Positions 17,204-25,684 of a DNA stretch of 64,000 nt are shown in pieces. The position numbers and the translations under genes are program-made. The DNA is from Pseudomonas sp. MYb60. Lineage in GTDB: Bacteria > Pseudomonadota > Gammaproteobacteria > Pseudomonadales > Pseudomonadaceae. The stretch lies in the NCBI RefSeq assembly GCF_002979555.1, contig NZ_PCOZ01000007.1:309478-373477 (forward strand), written 5' to 3'. The notes beneath the pieces were generated by a model. It was not told the DNA's origin, did no database searches, and saw only the letters and a list, made by a program, of their open reading frames with translations. The stretch's first letter is position 1, and each line of letters begins with the position of its first letter.

Positions 17204-18007
17204 CTAGCGGTGTGTGGCGATCCAGATCAACAGCCCGGCCTGGAACACCGTAAACGCCACCAGGCAGGTAATGGTAAAGCGCAAACCGCTGTCCTCGCGC
17301 TTGCACTTGGTGACCTTCTCTTCTTCCTTGCGCAGCTTTACTTCTTGCTCCGCCAGGTTCTGCTCGGCCTGCTGCAGCATCTGCGCGGCCTCCAGGATCT
17401 CGACGAACTGCACCTTCTCAGTGTTCCAGCTGTCCAGCACGTCGCCGACCCTGGCCGGCTGCACGTTGCCCTTGAGGTGCTGCACGTCGGCGTAGGCCAC
17501 ATCAAAGCCCTGTATGCGCAAAAAGTGGTCGCGGCGCAGGCGCGTGGCTTCGTTCAACGCGTCCTTGTTGGACAGGTCGACGCCGTCGACGCGGTAATTC
17601 GCGCCTTTCTTCTTCGCCCATGCGGCGCCTTGTGCCACCAGGAATCGTCCCAGCCCACGGTTGGCCGGTTCGATTTCCACGCTGGGGCCGGGGCCGAAGT
17701 GTGCTCGGTGACTGTCGTGGTCGAGCCACACATCCAGGTGATTCTGCTCGCTGCGCACCCGTTGGCCGGGCAATTGGATGACCATGCGCAACAGGCTGCG
17801 GTGCTTGTCGTTGCGCTCTGCGTAGCCGAACTGCACAAAGCGCAACGGCCGTGCACCGGTGGCACGGTCGGTGGCCAGGGGCGCCAGGCGCAGCATCTTG
17901 AAGTGTTCGGCGTGAACATCCGCCCACGGCAGGGCCGCCGCGTCTGCGGCTGCAGGTTCAGCCGGGGTATCGGCGGTGGGTTCCGGTATTGCTTCAGTGG
18001 TTGTCAT
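17204..18007 (-). CDS. GNAT-like domain protein with coiled coil and C-terminal membrane anchor
   Basis: A 267-aa protein of unknown function. A region at about 100-172 resembles the acetyl-CoA-binding part of GNAT acetyltransferases: RGLGRFLVAQGAAWAKKKG (117-135) fits R-x-x-G-x-G/A, followed by a GFDV-type strand (167-170). A glutamate-rich coiled coil covers about 203-236. A single hydrophobic helix (about 243-263) ends the chain with no residues to spare, so the protein looks tail-anchored with its domain in the cytoplasm. The start at 18007 (MTTTEAIPEP) was chosen over 18061. Acetyltransferase activity is inference. Confidence 0.65.
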   Translation of the reverse strand: MTTTEAIPEPTADTPAEPAAADAAALPWADVHAEHFKMLRLAPLATDRATGARPLRFVQFGYAERNDKHRSLLRMVIQLPGQRVRSEQNHLDVWLDHDSHRAHFGPGPSVEIEPANRGLGRFLVAQGAAWAKKKGANYRVDGVDLSNKDALNEATRLRRDHFLRIQGFDVAYADVQHLKGNVQPARVGDVLDSWNTEKVQFVEILEAAQMLQQAEQNLAEQEVKLRKEEEKVTKCKREDSGLRFTITCLVAFTVFQAGLLIWIATHR

Positions 18008-18106
18008 GCGGCGCGATCCTGTCCAAGCCCAGCGAGCCGACAGTCTTTTTGCTGTCGACACTGGGCTTATCGGCCGATTTCTGCAGGACTGGAGGCAAAT
18101 TGTCGC

Positions 18107-19069
18107 TTAACGGGGCTGAAGTCCGTCGATAAAGCGCACCAGGCGACTGCCCAGCTCGGCAGCCAGGGGCAATTGCGGGTCGTTGTAGGAGGCCAATTGT
18201 TGTTTCACATCGTTGGGCACGATGCGCATCACGTGGTTCATGCCCTCCACCAGCACAAGCTGGGCGTCGGGCTTGGCCTGTTTCAACTGCTGGGCATCCG
18301 CCACGCCGACCTGAATATCGTGGGTGCCCTGGATGATCAGCGCCGGCATGCTCAATCGCGCAAACGCGGCTGAAGGGTCGGCACGGAACAGGCTGATCAG
18401 ATAGGGCTGCACGCTGGGTCGGAAAATGCTTTCCAGCGGGCCGGGCACATCGGTATCCACCTGGCCGGCCTTGAGGTGATCGAGTATCTGGTTGCTGCGC
18501 AGCAGCAGGGCAGGGGGCAGGTGGGCGGCCAGTTGCTGGCGAATCACCGCGTCCACCGGACGAGCGCTGCCGGACAGGGAAATCACCCCGGCCGGGTCCA
18601 GTTGCGGCGCGGCGAGGGCGGCCACCAGCGCGCCCTCGCTGTGGCCGAGCACGACCAGCGGGCCCAGGCGTTTGTCAGCCTTGAGCTGCTTGCCCCAAGC
18701 CACCGCGTCGGACACGTAGGCATCCAGTGTCAGGTTGCGTTCATCCGGTGTCGCCGCCAGGCTCGCGGCCACACCGCGCTTGTCGTAGCGCACGCTGGCG
18801 ATGTTATGCCGGGCCAGCACCCATGCCAGGCGCTTGAGGCTGTCGTTACGCGCGCCGTCGGCGCTGTTGCCGTTGCGGTCGGTGGGGCCGGAACCGGCGA
18901 TGATCAGCACCACCGGCACCGGTTTATCGGATTGGGGCAGCAGCAGCGAGCCGAACAGCTCACCGTGGCCGGTGTCCACGCTGATGGGGCGTTGCAGCAC
19001 GACCGGCGCGGCGGCGTGGGCCACGGCAGTTAACAGGGTGAGGGTAAACAGCAAAACTCGCAGCATCAT
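18107..19069 (-). CDS. Secreted alpha/beta hydrolase (esterase-like)
   Basis: A 320-aa protein with a signal peptide (MMLRVLLFTLTLLTAVAHA, probable cleavage after AHA). The hydrolase core shows the oxyanion-region SGPTDRNGN (58-66), the nucleophile elbow G140-H-S142-E-G144, an acid segment IQGTHDIQVG, and a catalytic His in EGMNHVMR. It is likely a periplasmic serine hydrolase with a carboxylesterase or peptidase-like fold. The substrate cannot be told. It is transcribed away from aroC. Confidence 0.85.
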   Translation of the reverse strand: MMLRVLLFTLTLLTAVAHAAAPVVLQRPISVDTGHGELFGSLLLPQSDKPVPVVLIIAGSGPTDRNGNSADGARNDSLKRLAWVLARHNIASVRYDKRGVAASLAATPDERNLTLDAYVSDAVAWGKQLKADKRLGPLVVLGHSEGALVAALAAPQLDPAGVISLSGSARPVDAVIRQQLAAHLPPALLLRSNQILDHLKAGQVDTDVPGPLESIFRPSVQPYLISLFRADPSAAFARLSMPALIIQGTHDIQVGVADAQQLKQAKPDAQLVLVEGMNHVMRIVPNDVKQQLASYNDPQLPLAAELGSRLVRFIDGLQPR

Positions 19070-19211
19070 CGCGCCATCATTCGGGAGGTGTCGGTTCGAC
19101 CAATGTCTACCGTGAAGGTTTCGAGGATGAACTAGTCGGTTGCCCCGCGTATACTGGCGCGCTTGGTTATCACCCCTGAGTGATTACAACTGATTTCACG
19201 GAGCGCCCTGC

Positions 19212-20303
19212 ATGTCCGGCAATACCTTCGGCAAGCTGTTCACTGTCACCACCGCGGGCGAAAGCCATGGCCCGGCGTTGGTCGCCATTGTCGACGGCTG
19301 CCCGCCCGGCCTCGAGCTGTCCCTGGAAGACCTGCAGCGTGACCTTGACCGCCGCAAGCCCGGCACCAGCCGCCACACTACCCAGCGCCAGGAGCCGGAC
19401 GAAGTCGAGATCCTCTCCGGCGTCTTCGAAGGCCGCACCACCGGGTGCGCCATCGGCCTGCTGATCCGCAACACCGACCAGAAGTCCAAGGACTACTCGG
19501 CGATCAAGGACCTGTTCCGCCCGGCCCATGCCGACTACACCTACCACCACAAGTACGGCGAGCGCGACTACCGGGGTGGTGGCCGCAGCTCCGCGCGCGA
19601 AACCGCAATGCGCGTGGCCGCCGGTGCGATTGCCAAGAAATACCTGGCGACCCAGGGCATCGTCATCCGTGGCTACATGAGCCAGTTGGGCCCGATCGAA
19701 ATCCCGTTCAAGACCTGGGACAGCGTCGAAGACAACGCTTTTTTCAGCCCCGACCCGGACAAGGTGCCGGAACTGGAAGCCTACATGGACCAGTTGCGCC
19801 GCGACCAGGACTCCGTGGGCGCCAAGATCACCGTGGTTGCCGAGGGCGTGAAGCCGGGCCTGGGCGAGCCGATTTTCGACCGCCTGGACGCTGAACTCGC
19901 CCACGCGCTGATGAGCATCAACGCCGTGAAGGGCGTCGAAATCGGTGCAGGCTTCGCCTGCGTGTCCCAGCGCGGCACCGAGCATCGTGATGAATTGACG
20001 CCCGAAGGGTTCCTCAGCAACAACGCGGGCGGCATCCTGGGCGGCATTTCCTCCGGCCAGCCGATTGTTGCGCACCTGGCGTTGAAGGCCACCTCGAGCA
20101 TCACCACGCCGGGCCGTTCGATCGACGTGCACGGCAACCCGGTGGATGTGATCACCAAGGGCCGCCACGACCCGTGCGTCGGCATCCGCGCCACACCGAT
20201 TGCCGAAGCGATGATGGCCATCGTGCTGATGGACCACCTGTTGCGCAATCGCGGGCAGAACGCCGACGTCCACGTGACTACGCCGGTGCTGGGCCAGCTG
20301 TGA
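19212..20303 (+). CDS. aroC: Chorismate synthase
   Basis: Makes chorismate from 5-enolpyruvylshikimate-3-phosphate using reduced FMN, the last step of the shikimate pathway. The 363-aa length and motifs are canonical: [48 protein letters not shown] and [22 protein letters not shown] at 19212. A 48-nt gap, filled by a REP-like palindrome, separates it from the MFS gene. Confidence 0.98.
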   Translation: MSGNTFGKLFTVTTAGESHGPALVAIVDGCPPGLELSLEDLQRDLDRRKPGTSRHTTQRQEPDEVEILSGVFEGRTTGCAIGLLIRNTDQKSKDYSAIKDLFRPAHADYTYHHKYGERDYRGGGRSSARETAMRVAAGAIAKKYLATQGIVIRGYMSQLGPIEIPFKTWDSVEDNAFFSPDPDKVPELEAYMDQLRRDQDSVGAKITVVAEGVKPGLGEPIFDRLDAELAHALMSINAVKGVEIGAGFACVSQRGTEHRDELTPEGFLSNNAGGILGGISSGQPIVAHLALKATSSITTPGRSIDVHGNPVDVITKGRHDPCVGIRATPIAEAMMAIVLMDHLLRNRGQNADVHVTTPVLGQL

Positions 20304-20310
20304 CTGTGGT

Positions 20311-20346
20311 GAGCAAGCTTGCTCGCGCCGGGCTGCGAAGCAGCCC
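20311..20346. repeat. REP-like double palindrome between aroC and the MFS gene
   Basis: Palindrome GAGCAAGCTTGCTC (20311-20324) is followed by the hairpin GGGCTGC-GAA-GCAGCCC (20330-20346), ending 5 nt before the MFS start. It occupies almost the whole intergenic gap. It leaves no room for a normal ribosome binding site outside the hairpin, so it may attenuate transcription or translation of the downstream pair. Confidence 0.7.
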
Positions 20347-20351
20347 CTGAC

Positions 20352-21515
20352 ATGACTCCCGCTCTCCCATACTGGCGCCTCTCCAGCTTCTACCTGTTCT
20401 ACTTCGCCCTCCTGGGGGCGACGGCGCCATTTTTGGCGCTGTACTTCAACCACCTCGGGTTTTCCAGCGCACGTATCGGCGAACTGGTGGCCATCCCCAT
20501 GCTGATGCGCTGCATCGCGCCCAACCTGTGGGGCTGGCTCGGCGACCACACCGGCAAGCGCTTGGCTATCGTGCGTTTCGGCGCGGTGTGCACCCTGGCG
20601 AGTTTTTCGCTGATCTTCATCAGCCACACCTATGCCTGGCTGGCCCTGGTGATGGCACTGCACGCGTTCTTCTGGCACGCCGTACTGCCGCAGTTCGAAG
20701 TCATCACCCTCGCGCACTTGCACAAGCAAACCTCGCGCTACAGCCAGGTCCGCCTGTGGGGGTCCATCGGCTTTATCCTCACCGTCGTGATCATGGGGCG
20801 CCTGTTCGACTGGCTCAGCCTGGACATTTACCCGGTGGCGGTCGTAGTGATCATGGCCGGGATCGTCGGCGCCAGCCTCTGGGTGCCGAATGCCCAGCCC
20901 GCCACCCAGGGCAATCGGCTGGCTGGCGATGGGTTTCTCACGCAACTGCGCAGCCCCGGGGTACTGGCGTTCTACGGATGCGTGGCGCTGATGCAGGTGA
21001 GCCATGGCCCGTACTACACCTTCCTGACCCTGCACCTGGAACACCTCGGTTACAGCCGTGGTGTGATCGGCCTGCTGTGGGCCCTCGGTGTGGTGGCTGA
21101 AGTGCTGATGTTCCTGGCCATGAGCCGCATCCTCACGCGTTTTTCGCTGCGCTGGGTATTGCTCGTCAGCTTTGTGTTGGCGGCGTTGCGTTGGTTGCTG
21201 CTGGGCGCGTTTGCGGAGTATGTGTGGGTGCTGCTGCTGGCCCAAGTGATGCACGCCGCGACTTTTGGCAGCTTCCATGCGGCGGCCATTGCCTTTGTGC
21301 AGCGCAGTTTTGGCGATAAACAACAGGGCCAGGGCCAGGCACTCTACGCGGCGCTGGCGGGCACTGGCGGTGCGGTGGGCGCGCTGTATTCGGGCTACAG
21401 TTGGAACCTGTTGGGGCCCACCGTCACCTTCAGCATCGCCAGCGTCGCGGCGCTGGCCGCCGCCGTTATCATCGGTCTTCGATTGAAAGAGCAGAACCAA
21501 GGAAGCCTTCAATGA
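20352..21515 (+). CDS. MFS transporter (LacY/HcaT-like)
   Basis: A 387-aa, 12-helix major facilitator of the MFS_1-like/nucleoside-proton and HcaT-type group. It begins MTPALPYWRLSSFYLFYFALLGATAPFLALYF, with GWLGDHTGKRLAI as the first cytoplasmic loop motif. The ATG at 20352 gives the family N-terminus but has no clear Shine-Dalgarno; a REP hairpin ends 5 nt before it. Its stop overlaps the start of the ARD-like gene (ATGA at 21512-21515), implying translational coupling. Substrate unknown. Confidence 0.88.
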   Translation: MTPALPYWRLSSFYLFYFALLGATAPFLALYFNHLGFSSARIGELVAIPMLMRCIAPNLWGWLGDHTGKRLAIVRFGAVCTLASFSLIFISHTYAWLALVMALHAFFWHAVLPQFEVITLAHLHKQTSRYSQVRLWGSIGFILTVVIMGRLFDWLSLDIYPVAVVVIMAGIVGASLWVPNAQPATQGNRLAGDGFLTQLRSPGVLAFYGCVALMQVSHGPYYTFLTLHLEHLGYSRGVIGLLWALGVVAEVLMFLAMSRILTRFSLRWVLLVSFVLAALRWLLLGAFAEYVWVLLLAQVMHAATFGSFHAAAIAFVQRSFGDKQQGQGQALYAALAGTGGAVGALYSGYSWNLLGPTVTFSIASVAALAAAVIIGLRLKEQNQGSLQ

Positions 21516-22033
21516 GTTATGTCGCTGTTTACCCGGTCACGTCACCGGACTCCCCGAACAAGGTGTTGACCCACGTTGACGACATCGCCGCGACCCTGGC
21601 AGAACACGGGGTGCGTTTCGAGCGCTGGCAGCCGGTCGCGATAGAGAAGGGCGCCAGCGATGCGCAGTTGATCGCGGCGTATCAGGCGCAACTCGATGCG
21701 TTGGGCTACCGAGCCGTGGACGTGCTGCGTGTCGAATCGGCCCAGGCCGAACTGCGTGCAGGCTTTTTGGACGAGCGCCGCTACAGTGAAGACGAAGTGC
21801 GCTTCTTTATCGCCGGCCAGGGGTTGTTCAGCCTGCATGTTGGCGACTACGTCTACGCCGTGCGCTGTGAGAAAAACGACCTGTTGGTGATTCCAGCCGG
21901 CATGGCGCACTGGTTTGACATGGGCGAAAATCCGCACTTCGTGGCCTTGCGTCCATTCAATACGGAAAGCGGCTGGGTGCCGCAGTTGACGGGCAGCGAC
22001 CTTGCCCATCGTTTCCCGGGCCTGGACGACTGA
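21512..22033 (+). CDS. Acireductone dioxygenase-like protein lacking two metal-binding histidines
   Basis: A 173-aa cupin clearly related to acireductone dioxygenase (MtnD) of methionine salvage: NKVLTHVDDIAATLAEHGVRF, EDEVRFFIAGQGLFSLH, CEKNDLLVIPAGMAHWFDMG and the RFPGLDD end. True enzymes bind Fe/Ni through His-x-His-x3-Glu plus a later His. Here the segment reads E88-R-R-Y91-S-E-D-E95, so the two histidines are Arg89 and Tyr91. Glu95 and His133 remain. ARD activity is therefore doubtful. It is translationally coupled to an MFS gene instead of lying in the usual mtnB-mtnD-mtnC setting, which points to a paralogue with a new role or a decaying one. Confidence 0.85.
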   Translation: MSYVAVYPVTSPDSPNKVLTHVDDIAATLAEHGVRFERWQPVAIEKGASDAQLIAAYQAQLDALGYRAVDVLRVESAQAELRAGFLDERRYSEDEVRFFIAGQGLFSLHVGDYVYAVRCEKNDLLVIPAGMAHWFDMGENPHFVALRPFNTESGWVPQLTGSDLAHRFPGLDD

Positions 22034-22130
22034 TTTCGCGATATCTGAAACTTCAACCCCAGCGTGTTGGAAGTTGCTGTGGGAAGATGCTTAAAGTCTT
22101 GTAGGGATCTGCTGTTTATTCTGGGTCCTA

Positions 22131-22147
22131 CGCCTGAACGCCAGGCG
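22131..22147. promoter_or_regulatory. Inverted repeat CGCCTG-N5-CAGGCG upstream of the HTH gene
   Basis: A perfect 6-bp inverted repeat CGCCTG / CAGGCG with a 5-nt spacer, about 97 nt upstream of the LuxR-type gene. It could be an operator for that gene product or a short hairpin. Assignment is tentative. Confidence 0.3.
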
Positions 22148-22243
22148 TTATGTAACTCTCTTGGGCATCGACGTTTATATCACCTGTCAATAGGAGGAAT
22201 CCGAAGGGTGATAGGGCATCAGCCAATAAAAGGAGAGAACGTA

Positions 22244-22513
22244 ATGAGAGGCCCACAGGAATTGTTGCTGCCGCCGTTTTCCGTGCCCAATGCGGTCAGG
22301 CGACGCCTGAGCTTATCAGGCAAACCCCTGACGCCTGCGGAGTTGGAAATTTTGCGATGGGCTGCCGGAGGCAAGACGGTCTGGGAAATCAGCCGGATTC
22401 GCGCGACGTCCGAGGCTACGGTCAAATTTCACCTGCGCAATATCTACTGCAAATTGCAAGTGACCAACCGCGTGCAGGCGATGAACGAAGCGGCGCGACA
22501 GGGACTGTGCTGA
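22244..22513 (+). CDS. Small LuxR-type HTH-only transcriptional regulator
   Basis: An 89-aa protein consisting almost only of a GerE/LuxR helix-turn-helix: LTPAELEILRWAAGGKTVWE, then IRATSEATVKFHLRNIYCKL and VTNRVQAMNEAARQGL. There is no autoinducer or receiver domain, so control must come from expression level, a partner protein or another signal. The ATG at 22244 has a strong AAAGGAGAG eight nt upstream; the frame upstream to 22064 lacks family similarity. A very strong terminator follows at once. Confidence 0.85.
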   Translation: MRGPQELLLPPFSVPNAVRRRLSLSGKPLTPAELEILRWAAGGKTVWEISRIRATSEATVKFHLRNIYCKLQVTNRVQAMNEAARQGLC

Positions 22514-22520
22514 CCCAATA

Positions 22521-22560
22521 AAAAAGGGCCGCGACGCTCGATGGCGTCGCGGCCCTTTTT
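22521..22560. terminator. Perfect 17-bp bidirectional terminator
   Basis: Arms at 22521-22537 and 22544-22560 (AAAAAGGGCCGCGACGC and its exact complement) with a 6-nt loop give A5 and T5 tails on both strands. It serves the convergent HTH gene and the DUF3509 gene. Confidence 0.93.
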
Positions 22561-22572
22561 CGTATTGGGTGC

Positions 22573-22851
22573 TTAGGCCGAGTGGTAGGTTGGCAGTGCA
22601 AAGCGGTTCTGGCTTTGCAGCATGGAAATTTGTGGCAGGTCGCTAGCCTGTTCGGCCAGGTCGCGGCGGATGGCGCTGATCACCCAAGTCAATTGGTCGG
22701 CAGTGTGCAGTTGCTGATAGGAAATCGAACGCTTGACCTGTTTGCCTTCGCTGTTGCGCAGGGTCAACAGGATACCGCCATCGGGACGTGGCTGAGTGGT
22801 GACGTCGTAGTTGGAGAATACTGAGGCGAATTTATCTTGGATCAGGCTCAT
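22573..22851 (-). CDS. DUF3509 family small protein
   Basis: A 92-aa cytoplasmic protein matching the Pseudomonas DUF3509 pattern: MSLIQDKFASVFSNYDV at the start, RPDGGILLTLRNSEGK in the middle and a Q/L-rich helix (LTWVISAIRRDLAEQ) after it. No catalytic residues are evident and no function is known for the family. It is convergent with the HTH gene and shares its terminator. Its promoter lies in the 353-nt gap before the acyl-CoA synthetase. Confidence 0.8.
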   Translation of the reverse strand: MSLIQDKFASVFSNYDVTTQPRPDGGILLTLRNSEGKQVKRSISYQQLHTADQLTWVISAIRRDLAEQASDLPQISMLQSQNRFALPTYHSA

Positions 22852-22986
22852 GTCTATCAGCTCCGTTGGCTCAAGTTGGCAAGCATGGAGTGATAGGTGC
22901 AGTGATTGTGCCAGCTATGGCATTCTAAAAAACTCGATATAAATCAGTAAGTTAAAAATATCGACCGATTTTGATTCCGTGCATTT

Positions 22987-23007
22987 TGCATGAATGGCCA
23001 TCATGCA
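22987..23007. promoter_or_regulatory. Inverted repeat TGCATGA-N7-TCATGCA in the 22852-23204 gap
   Basis: A perfect 7-bp inverted repeat with a 7-nt spacer lies about 200 nt upstream of the acyl-CoA synthetase. The string GCATTTTGC occurs on both sides (22981-22989 and about 23012-23020). It could be an operator for the synthetase or for the DUF3509 gene. The rest of the 353-nt gap includes a 5-bp inverted repeat AGCGC-N5-GCGCT (23139-23153); no gene was seen. Confidence 0.35.
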
Positions 23008-23204
23008 TCCTGCATTTTGCGCTACTTCTCACGGAAGTCTGGGCCCCCCGATACTGCTAAAGACTGCCTGCAGGCGGCTAAATTCCCTTTGCGGCATTCG
23101 TCCGTCGGGATACAAAACATTTCAAATCCCGCGTGTACAGCGCAAGAAGCGCTGACGTATTTTCCTGCAAGGCAGACGAATAATAAGAAAAAGGACGTTC
23201 CTCC

Positions 23205-25031
23205 ATGAGCCACCCGCAAAACGACATGATCACCTGGGGCATGATGCTGCGTAAGGTCCCCGCCATTGTCCGCGCGCTCCCTCGCGTAGTACGCGGCATG
23301 CGCGCGGCCAACGTCACCGATCCCGCGCAGCCCTGCGGCCTGGGTTGGCAGTTTGAGCAAGCGGTGTTGCGCAATCCGGACGGCGCCGCATTGTTGTACG
23401 CCGACCGCGTGCTCAGCTATGCCCAGGCCAATGCGCACGCCAACCGCATCGCGCACTACCTGCAGGCCCAGGGCATCCGCAAGGGTGATGTGGTTGCACT
23501 GTTTATCGAGAACCGTCCCGAGTTGTTGCTGAGCGTGCTGGCCGTGGCCAAGTTGGGTGGCATCTGTGCCATGCTCAACACGGCGCAGACCCAGGCAGCC
23601 CTTGTGCATAGCCTCAACCTGGTGGAACCGGTGGCGATTGTGGTCGGGGCGGAGTTGGTGGCGGCTTACGACACGGTACGTGAGCAGGTGGGCATCACAC
23701 CTGAGCGAACCTGGTTCGTGGCCGATCAACAGGCCAATGCAGTGCCCCCGGGCTATAGCGACCTGATTGCCGCCAGCGCCGACTGCCCGGAAGACAATCC
23801 CGCCAGCACTGCGCAGATTTTTTTCAACGACCCCTGCTTCTATATCTACACCTCCGGCACCACGGGCCTGCCCAAGGCGGGCATCATGAAACATGGCCGC
23901 TGGACACGGACCGCCGTCAGTTTCGGCAGCATCGCCTTGGGCATGGGCCCGGATGACGTCCTGTATTGCACCTTGCCGCTGTATCACGCCACCGGCCTGT
24001 GCGTGTGCTGGGGCTCGGCGATTGTGGGCGCGTCGGGGTTTGCCATCCGGCGCAAGTTCAGCGCCAGCCAGTTCTGGGATGATGTCCGCAGGTTCCAGGC
24101 GACGACCCTGGGTTATGTCGGTGAACTCTGCCGCTACCTGCTCGACCAGCCTGCCACCCCCGGCGACCGTGACAACGCGGTGACCAAAATGGTCGGCAAC
24201 GGCCTGAGGCCCGGCGTGTGGGCGCAGTTCAAGGCGCGCTACGGCGTCGAGCATGTCTGCGAACTGTATGCCGCCAGCGACGGCAACATCGGTTTCACCA
24301 ACGTGCTGAATTTCGACAACACCATCGGTTTTTGCCTTCAGCATTGGGCACTGGTGGACTACGTGCCCGACAGCGGCGAGCCGAGCCGTGGCGGCGATGG
24401 CTTGATGCGCAGGGTGCCAACCGGCGGGCAGGGTCTGTTGCTGGCCAGGATCGATGAAAAATCGCCGTTCGATGGCTACACCGACCCGGAAAAAAACCGC
24501 AAGGTGATCCTCACCGACGTGTTTGAAAAGGGTGACCGCTACTTCAATACCGGCGACCTGGTACGCAGCATCGGCTTCGGCCATGCGCAATTCGTCGACC
24601 GCCTGGGGGATACCTACCGTTGGAAAGGTGAAAACGTCTCCACCACTGAAGTCGAGAACGTGCTGTTGCAACACCCACAGATCGCCGAAGTGGTGGCCTA
24701 CGGTGTGGAGATCGAAAACACCAATGGCCGTGCCGGCATGGTTGCCATTACTCCGAGCGAATCCCTCGCGGCCCTGGATATGCGCGAGTTACTGCAATTC
24801 GCTCACGGCCAGCTGCCGCCCTACGCGGTGCCTCTGTTCCTGCGGATAAAGGTGAAGATGGAAACCACCGGCACCTTCAAGTACCAGAAGGTCAAGCTCA
24901 AGGAAGAGGCGTTCGACCCGGACAAAGCCGGTAACGACCCGGTCTACGCCTGGTTGCCCGGTTCGGACTGCTACGTGCCGGTCACCGGGCCTTTGTTGGC
25001 GCAGATCCAGGGTGGCCACTTCCGTTATTGA
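23205..25031 (+). CDS. Long-chain acyl-CoA synthetase (FATP/very-long-chain type)
   Basis: An ATP-dependent acyl-CoA ligase of 608 aa, closest in pattern to the FATP-like bacterial long-chain-acyl-CoA synthetases. The AMP-binding P-loop is YIYTSGTTGLPKAG (about 212-225). LPLYHATGLCVCWGSAI and GEL/YAASDGNIGFTN follow, and the C-terminal hinge DRLGDTYRWKGENVSTTEVE (about 464-483) completes the fold. The role is fatty-acid activation for degradation or lipid use. ATG at 23205 with AAGGAC upstream. Monocistronic by context. Confidence 0.9.
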   Translation: MSHPQNDMITWGMMLRKVPAIVRALPRVVRGMRAANVTDPAQPCGLGWQFEQAVLRNPDGAALLYADRVLSYAQANAHANRIAHYLQAQGIRKGDVVALFIENRPELLLSVLAVAKLGGICAMLNTAQTQAALVHSLNLVEPVAIVVGAELVAAYDTVREQVGITPERTWFVADQQANAVPPGYSDLIAASADCPEDNPASTAQIFFNDPCFYIYTSGTTGLPKAGIMKHGRWTRTAVSFGSIALGMGPDDVLYCTLPLYHATGLCVCWGSAIVGASGFAIRRKFSASQFWDDVRRFQATTLGYVGELCRYLLDQPATPGDRDNAVTKMVGNGLRPGVWAQFKARYGVEHVCELYAASDGNIGFTNVLNFDNTIGFCLQHWALVDYVPDSGEPSRGGDGLMRRVPTGGQGLLLARIDEKSPFDGYTDPEKNRKVILTDVFEKGDRYFNTGDLVRSIGFGHAQFVDRLGDTYRWKGENVSTTEVENVLLQHPQIAEVVAYGVEIENTNGRAGMVAITPSESLAALDMRELLQFAHGQLPPYAVPLFLRIKVKMETTGTFKYQKVKLKEEAFDPDKAGNDPVYAWLPGSDCYVPVTGPLLAQIQGGHFRY

Positions 25032-25127
25032 TTCTGCCTATGGCAGCTTTTGACAAAAAAACCATGACAGGTGGGAACTCCCTCGCGACACTGGGCGCCA
25101 TATAAAGCACCCAATGAGGAGCCCCAC

Positions 25128-25643
25128 ATGTCCGACCAAGCCAAACAGATGACCGAAGACGAAGCCGCCGAATTTGCCGAGCAGGTGTTCGACGTGGCCC
25201 GCCGTGGCGACGCGGCCATGCTCGCCGCGCTGCTGGCCAAAGGCTTGCCGGCCAATTTTCGCAACCACAACGGCGATACCTTGCTGATGCTCGCGGCCTA
25301 TCACGGCCACGCCGAGGCGGTGAAAGTACTGCTCGAATTCAAGGCCGACCCGCTGATCGCCAACGACAAGAACCAATTGCCGATGTCCGGCGCAGCGTTC
25401 AAGGGCAACCTGGACGTGGTCAAGGCATTGATCGAAGGCGGCGCACCGGTGGATGCCTGCTCGTCCGATGGCCGTACTGCATTGATGATGGCGGCGATGT
25501 TCAACCGCGTTGAAATGCTTGAGTACCTGCTCGGCCAGGGCGCCAATCCCAAGGCGACTGACGCCCAAGGCGCAAGCGCCCTGGCGGCCGCACACACCAT
25601 GGGCGCGGTGGATACGGCGGCGCAGTTGCAGAAACTGGTGTAG
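25128..25643 (+). CDS. Ankyrin-repeat protein
   Basis: A 171-aa cytoplasmic protein built of about four ankyrin repeats: FDVARRGDAAMLAALLAKG, NGDTLLMLAAYHGHAEAVKV, DKNQLPMSGAAFKGNLDVVK and DGRTALMMAAMFNRVEMLEY, then a capping helix. The start at 25128 (MSDQAKQMTEDE) follows GAGGAGCC. In other pseudomonads short ankyrin proteins accompany catalases, but no catalase gene is nearby. A 176-aa protein of unknown function begins 41 nt later and may be co-transcribed. Probably a protein-binding module; partner unknown. Confidence 0.88.
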   Translation: MSDQAKQMTEDEAAEFAEQVFDVARRGDAAMLAALLAKGLPANFRNHNGDTLLMLAAYHGHAEAVKVLLEFKADPLIANDKNQLPMSGAAFKGNLDVVKALIEGGAPVDACSSDGRTALMMAAMFNRVEMLEYLLGQGANPKATDAQGASALAAAHTMGAVDTAAQLQKLV

Positions 25644-25684
25644 GCTTTGCGCCCTTCAACACCAGCCCGCCACAGGATCGCCCC

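Noticed and set aside
19170..21512. 780-codon open frame on the minus strand across aroC and the MFS gene
   Set aside because: It lies antisense to two well-identified genes; GC-rich third positions commonly create such long shadow frames. Its translation is low-complexity, rich in His, Gln and Arg.
23022..24674. 550-codon minus-strand frame opposite the acyl-CoA synthetase
   Set aside because: Shadow frame; it also covers the promoter region and has no family similarity.
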